This document shows positions 57,209-64,000 of a stretch of 64,000 nucleotides of DNA, piece by piece. How positions within the stretch are numbered: position 1 is the stretch's first letter; each line of letters begins with the position of its first letter. The stretch lies in assembly GCA_032191485.1 (NCBI GenBank), contig JAVDOI010000009.1:20828843-20892842 (forward strand). Reading direction: 5' to 3'. The DNA is from Leptoclinus maculatus. Taxonomy: Eukaryota; Chordata; Actinopteri; Perciformes; Stichaeidae. The translations under genes and the position numbers were made by a program. The notes under the pieces were generated by a model that was given only the letters and a program-made list of their open reading frames with translations, was not told the DNA's origin and ran no database searches.

Positions 57209-60200
57209 ACCCCCCTCACCTTACTCCCATGGTGACCACCGATGCGGTAAATCTCTTACTGGGGGAGTCCCCATAACAGAGCCGGCCAGTCTGCGGCCTC
57301 GGAGGGAGGAGTGCATGAGGAGGACTGGCCATGGAAGGTTTCTATCACTACACAGTGCGCTCTTATCGTCTCTGCCTTTGATGAGAGGAGAGTGGGGGAA
57401 GATAGTGTCTGAAGGTCAACACTCAGCACCGAGCAGCAACCTGATAAGGACTGAGCTCATACTGAGTAAAAGAAACCGTACAGCCCCGACTGACAACCGA
57501 CAACTTCTTTTAACACAGTTACAGTATCTAATGTTAAAATATGTAGCTATTGAGTGGAGAACATTATTTTGGGCCTAACATTTACTCCCTGGCCAGGTAT
57601 TTCCAACGGACATGTGAGACCTGGCTTAGCTTGGAAACTCGACGTTTAAATATGTATTCCACTCGGAAAATGGTCGCTAGCAAGCTAGGCTAACTAGCTT
57701 ACATTCGGACTCTGGAATCTAGTTAGCCTGGCTTGCTAAAGTTAGCATTAATTCCCACTAAATGTTACACTCACGCAGTTGACTGGTCCATTTTCTCACA
57801 CAGACAATTTAAATATATATATATGTTTATATAAATACAATTTTAAATGCTGTTGATTTGCAGCAGAAACTGTTCAGAGTTATATTTCAACAGTCCGATG
57901 CTAGTTGCACAAAATGTAACCAGTGGATCTGTCGTGCGTAATTTTGGCTTGACCGTGTGCAGCATCACTCTAGTTTGGGACTGTAGATATTCGAGTGTCC
58001 GCCTCTCTCAAATTCCAATCAGTACCTATCAGGAATATGTTTCCCTAAAAAGGAAGATTTTAATTTAAATTCATCATGTGTATATGATTTTAGAAGCATT
58101 TTTGAATGCCATAATTAACACAAAATGCCTCTCAGGCTCTCACCTCTGGTAAAGTAAGAGCAAATCTGTGAAAACAGGAGACGGTTCTGACCGCTCCTGA
58201 CCAGGAACAGTGAGCCTGCTCACAAAGTAATATTGATGCAGCTGTTCAGAGTTCCCACAGTCAGAGAGGACCGACCAAATCCTGTCAGTAACTTTATTTT
58301 CTTAAGTTTGACAGTATATTGATTTCTTAAATATTCCATGGAAAGATTTGCTATTGTCAATAATTATGACGGATGATACTTTTACAGGTGCTGTCTATTG
58401 TCAAATGAGTAATTCAATTCTGCTTTTCTTTAAAACATGCAGAGCCTTCACACAATAGCAAATCCACCCGAATCAGTTGTTATAAAGAAAATAAGCCAGT
58501 TATCCAGTACTTATTGTGTCCACATTCAAAGATGTCGGCTGTTCTCCAGTGATAACAGATAGTGGTGGAATAATATTATCTCTCCCCTTTGTATTTGAAT
58601 TTAAATTGATTTGAATTACAATGGAATGCACAATATGCCATTTCTAAAAAGATATAAAGAACATTTCAAAACATTTGGATTTGTGTTTGTTAGCCACATC
58701 TTCATGCACACATCTCAATGAATTACTGAACTGTTTTTTTTAATGGATGATGCTTCAATGCATCTGTCACTCACTTTTGTAATTGCAACACATTTCTATC
58801 AATCATGCTTTTTTTTTTTTTTTTGCTTTTTACAGCGCCTCAAAAGCTTTCAAGCCAAACAATTGTGAATTTAATTAAGCTCATGTTATCATATTTCTTT
58901 TCATGTTTTCTTTTAGTCCTTACACTAGTCCTTACACAGAGAAAAACTTTGAATTAACTCAAGTAATTCCTTCAGCATTTGGTGTCGCACGCACTGAAAC
59001 TTGCCTACAAGTGTACTAGGTTGCTCTGTTCTCTTATGTCCTGAACCCACAGTGACCAATCTATTTGTTTTATGGAGAGGTTCAAGTAAATATATATATA
59101 TATACATACACTGTATATTATTACTCACTTACCGGTAATCTGTGCATCAATTAGCCATTTTCATCTGGTAATACTATGTACTAACTACAGATCCAGTAAC
59201 GGCGACTAGTTGAACAATACTTTCATAGGATACGTATTTTGGGTTATATTGGCTATGTGATTTAACTTTTTCAGTTAGTGACATGGCATTAAATGGTCTG
59301 ATGTCATAACTGGTGAAGGAGTAGAGAGTCGAGGGGAGCATGTAGGCTACTTAACGTGATGATCCCATTTAGCTCCACAAGAGAACATCCACGCTACAAG
59401 GGATGTTTCAAATTATGACCAGATGGGACCCAATGTGGTTTGACTTGAGTTTACGGTACAGCTACAGCGTCTAACTGATTATTTTGCACCTGATATAGCA
59501 TTGTATCTTTCTAATTAGACTATGATCTATCTATGAGCTTATTACGTCTGATAGTGTACCGTCAAATAAAGTGTGACCGAAAACTCCACAGCGCACCTTT
59601 TAAGACACGTTTCCTGGTAGTCGCCTCGAGTATTTCTGCAGCATTGTTGTGTGTTTTTCTTGCTCTCTAAACAAGATTTATATTATGACTAAGCAACTGT
59701 TCCTCTACATTGATGTGCTTCAAGCTTGGCCTTTTCAGGATCATTATTCAACAAAATATGTCCACAGTGTATCCACCAGTCACATTTGATCTACACTGTA
59801 ATCAGCCCAGTGTTTTTATAATGTCATGAACACAGCAGGCTCCATTTTGTCATTCAGACACGAGCACATTACCCAATCAGTGTGAAAGTGCAGCATCCAG
59901 AGTATAATACAGGATGATTTTAGGGGAGGAATCATTGTTTTGCGGTGTTACTTTGAGCTGAGCTGAAATGGCATTTTAAGAGCAAATTGCCAAATAAAAG
60001 GTGTATCAAAGTAAAACCTTCAGAGTAACATTACAATGAATAAAGTTTTACTTGATGGGTGACTCGACCAGTAAACATACAAGGATTTGAAATTTAAACA
60101 AAAGAAAATCGAAACAAACCGAAAAAAGGTATTTTTCATTTATTGTGATTAATGTTAGCAGTCAGTGTTTGATTACACCAAAATATTTTAAGATAAATCT

Positions 60201-63200
60201 TTCTTTTTTACCTTTGAGACTAACAATAACTCTAAGTTTTTTGTGTGTATTTAGATGAACACCATTCAAACACATTGCATATCTGTATATTATAGCTATA
60301 AAATGTTGTGTCGGTTATGGTTTAGCTATCATGTGGTGGTGTAATTTGCTGTAAATTACAGCCCACTACGTATATACCCATTCTAAGTACACTACAGTAT
60401 AATTGTCCACATTTGCATCCAAATAAGCGCAAATAAAATCCTTGTTGATCATGTGACATGTGGACAACAGTGGTCACAAAATGTGAAATACAAATAGCTT
60501 GTGAAGGTGACATTTGACCAGCAGTAAAACTTCAACAGTGAAGTTCTTGGCAGGAAACAACCAGCTATCTGCGTGGGAGTCAGTGACAGTGTCTGCTTTC
60601 TAACCAGGTAGCACAGTTTTTTTTTATGAGCTGGATTGCTGCAGTGAAACATGGAGTAGGAAGAGGGAGAAAGAAAAGCAAAGACAGGAGGTAGAGTGAA
60701 CAGGAGGGCCAGATAATGCCTTATCTCACTGCGGTCAAGGGTACGTGCACCACAAAGTCTGACGCTGCAAATACTCCCAGTTGGTAACTCTTTAAAGTTT
60801 CAACTCTCATTCATGAAACTTTGATATTCCCCTTCGGTCTATTTTCTTTTATTTACATAAACATTCTTAAGACTGACCTTGCAGTTTTTGCTGCACGCTG
60901 TGTGATGAAATTGGAATTGATTATATTGATCCGAGTTTCACCCCGACGCTGTTACTAAGCTGCGGTTTCTGATTTTAACTTTTGCGGGTAATGATCATAA
61001 TATAGATCAACTGATGAGCACGAGGCTTCCAATAATTGAAGAGTCCAACATTGGCATTTCACCAGCCTCGTATGCAGTGCTTACACAGTCACATCTGAAA
61101 TTGGCAGAGCAACATTTCTTTTTGCTGGTAACTTAGTGACATGTGTGTTATGCAGGAACTAATGTTGGCCAGTGGTGTTATGTGCAATTGTTACATTAGA
61201 CTGTGAATACTGTGAAACACTATGGACTCGTCCGGGCTAATAGCGCAAGAGTGAGACTGATAATACGTACGTATTTTAGATGGTAAGGTTATAGAGAGCC
61301 TACAGCTGGATAAATGAGACTTGGATTATACTGCATGAGTTGTGTGGGAGTTTGTAAACTGATGTTTTACTGTTAGTTGGTAAACGTGGCCCCCAATTTA
61401 CTTCAATTCATCAAGACTTTTCTCAGTTTTTGGCAAGGGTGACCCCTACTAGTCGACAATTTGATCTGTTCTCACAGTCAAAACATAGGTGGACAAATGT
61501 GTTTATGAAACAAAGGGTCATTCCATTCTGACTCTATGGGGGTGCTGATTTTACATAGAACTGCTTGGTTTCTCCAAATAAATTAAGATATTTAGCCTAT
61601 TTTGGTATAAATATCAGCCTACTAATAATACTGTTATCAATACAAATCATGTGCTTTCAATCAATCTCCTCAATGTGTATGATTAAATCTCCATGTAGGC
61701 TAAGTTGCACTATCCAAATTTGCGGGACCATCGGCGTGGCATCTTGGCGATAGCATCAGAAGGGCTAAATAACAACAACATAAGGCTACTGTTTCAAACT
61801 CAAACTCAAATATATATTAATAATCTGAGCACGCACATTGGAACGTATCAGAGCGGTAAATATATTTTGAATTCGTGAACGATTCTTTAAGATCAGCTGT
61901 TTGAGGCTTGCATCGCTCTCTCTCTCGTTGACTGTCCGATCGCTTCCCTGTTGCTTCCCTTCTGTCTGTGGATTGCAACAATGGGGCGAAAATAGAATTG
62001 GGACCAAAATTTCTATTTACGCCCACTAAAATCAAGTAGGCTGAAACAGTGTCTATCTTTCAATCTATGTTTCAGTATGACAGCGCAGCACCTACACACT
62101 ATACACAACAAACAGCGCTGTACATTATTTTTGAAGCAACAGCTAAGCGAGATATATATCTTTTTACTATTTTTCTAAAGATAGAGAACGTTTAAATAGA
62201 GGGAGGGCCAATAACCCCCCCCCCCACAAAAAAAAAGAGAAAGATCATGATTTGTCAATTAGTCAACCAATCAGATTTGCAAGTTTTAGTTGGGGGTACC
62301 GCTAGATTTGTGATTCCGTGAGTAATTGATATACACAGGAGGCGTTACGTTTGTTCCTCATTTCCATTCACGAGTCAATGTTGTATGACCATGATCATCC
62401 ATTGTCCTATGCAAAAATATTTTACCCATCTGTAATGAGTCTTCAATGACTCGGGAGTAATGATCCCACTTTACTGAAGAGTCATTCTTTATCTGCTACA
62501 AGACTTGCGGCTCCTTCAGTTCAAATTAATTAGCAGCCCATATTCTGCCCAGATGTTCTTCTACATTATTGAAGAAAAAACTGGGGGGAGCAAAATCTCT
62601 GAATCAAGAACAACTAAGTTTAGGTCTCTAATGGTGCGTTCACAAGCCACGGTCTATTTGGCTCGTCCGAATCAGAGTGGAATTGATACTGCTGGGTTGT
62701 TTTCTATTTAGTCTGGTTCTGTTTCACAGTGCTCAAATTAAACCAAATGGAAACGCAATAATTTGCAGATAGGCATGTCTTCCAGTTTATCTTGGATTGG
62801 ATGTATTTTCTCTTCAGCTCAGATGTCGAGCAAACATCAGGACTTCTGCAGAAACGGACTAGATGTTGAAACCGTTTTCTGCTCTGAGACCAGACAGCTG
62901 TATGTCATAGATGTTCACAAGGTCTGTAAGAACCACTCTTTGTATGTGAATACTGTTACACAGAATTGACTGAAGGTGAACCTTTCTAAATTTAGAAATC
63001 CCATTTATTCCATTAAAGTGAATATTTTAGATTCCACCAGAGCCTTCATGCCTCACCACATCTTTGCTTCACTGTCTTCAGGAATGTTTCAATTCAATCT
63101 GACTGCTCGCCTGCTCCTCCCCAAATCCTTTGCATGTGCTCACACCCACACACTTTTTTTTTATTTTTTTCCATCAGCAATGAGATACGAAGATCCCTTG

Positions 63201-64000
63201 TAAGAGGCTCTCTGCGCCCCCTCATCCCTGATATCAGCCTGCTCCATCTACACTTGATTCGAGTTGTCGTTGGCTGGCAGCGAGGATATTTTCTCTGAGA
63301 CTGGGCTGATGCCAGAGACGCTCTGTGGTGGTTCAGTTTTTTTGAAGTTTTACCACAGCAGCCCATTAGGTCATACGTTTATTACTCCTGACAGGCCAGG
63401 GAGGAGGAGAGGAGAGGTAGGATGAGATGAGATACCCGAAAGTAAAAATTTCTTCTGAAGATAAAAATAACAGAATATAAGAAAGGAAAAAAGCAAGCTG
63501 GGCTGACCTGTGTGTGAGATTCTTGATTAAAACTGATCATATTCCCATGTCAAGCCGTTTAGACAAGACAAGGGGTGTGGTTCAGGTAAAGTATAGCAAC
63601 TAAAAGAGTTAGGGCGGTTAGGGAAAGATCATTGTTAAACTTACATTGATTCATTTTTTGGCTACTTAGAGGCGGTGCAACATGCTGTTAACTCTAAATT
63701 CAATATAGGAAACGTGTTAGTGGCGAGTTTACATGTCAAGCATTTACCACAAGGTTAGCTTTTATTTAGAGTTGTGTTCTGTCCTTTTACTCTCCTTTTG
63801 AATTTGTTCATGTGCACTATAGAAATATAAAGAGTTTCAACTGTGTACATTGTCCCGTATTGTGTCGTTAGTTAACACTTAAACAGAAAAGGGATAAAAA
63901 GATCAAAAACTAAAAATTGCATAATTCATCAAAGTTGATAGATATGTACAATTTACATAGAAATGTATGTAAGTTGAGATTCATTACAATGACATCCACC
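57209..64000. other. Intergenic, unassigned
   Basis: AT-rich, with short chance frames only. A poly-T tract lies near 58808-58824, a short (TA)n at 59088-59105, a C-rich run at 62214-62225, and 62628-62750 (ATGGTGCGTTCACAAGCCAC, TTTGGCTCGTCCGAATC) has the style of a small fish DNA-element remnant. No host gene is recognised. Confidence 0.35.

Overview
The window looks like a gene-poor, AT-rich stretch of a percomorph-type teleost genome. The base for this is a tRNA-derived SINE with a fish-type tail, several short hAT-like elements with 8-bp target duplications, many (CA)n, (TG)n and (TA)n microsatellites, repeat families typical of ray-finned fish, and no convincing host protein-coding gene. 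The assignment rests on sequence style and memory, not on a database search.

Layout. 1-23,500 is intergenic sequence. It holds four clear insertions or repeat remnants (a hAT-like element at 4825-5764, a long-TIR MITE at 10274-11073, a hAT-like element at 12788-13441 next to a SINE tail), a diverged local duplication at 11877-12543, a perfect 16-bp hairpin at 18411-18451, and several dispersed repeat fragments. 23,541-28,818 is the most interesting part. It is a retroelement that encodes, on the + strand, an SGNH/GDSL-hydrolase-like domain followed by a Penelope-like reverse transcriptase. The two reading frames overlap, and a T TTTTTA slippery heptamer with a downstream stem-loop sits in the correct phase for -1 frameshifting. 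The unit is bounded by long inverted repeats carrying subterminal palindromic repeats, and it holds three copies of a segment taken from its own ORF. The copy is dead: it has stops, frameshifts and a deletion that removes the RT core. 28,819-64,000 is again intergenic, with a relic of a hAT-type transposase gene (34,954-35,470), a 379-bp hAT-like MITE nested in another repeat (44,389-44,767), two copies of one dispersed repeat (37,348 and 48,826), a SINE (54,276-54,550) and long microsatellites.

How the parts work together. In the 5.1-kb element the hydrolase and the RT would be made as one fusion only in ribosomes that slip at 25,177-25,183, like a gag-pol arrangement. The inverted ends and the 15-bp palindromes look like sites for a recombinase or replication protein, but could also result from head-to-head insertion of truncated copies. 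All other elements are non-autonomous or broken. A few AT-rich blocks (about 20,155-20,530, 32,250-32,445, 53,490-53,830) have the texture of conserved regulatory elements, but only alignment to other fish could show that.
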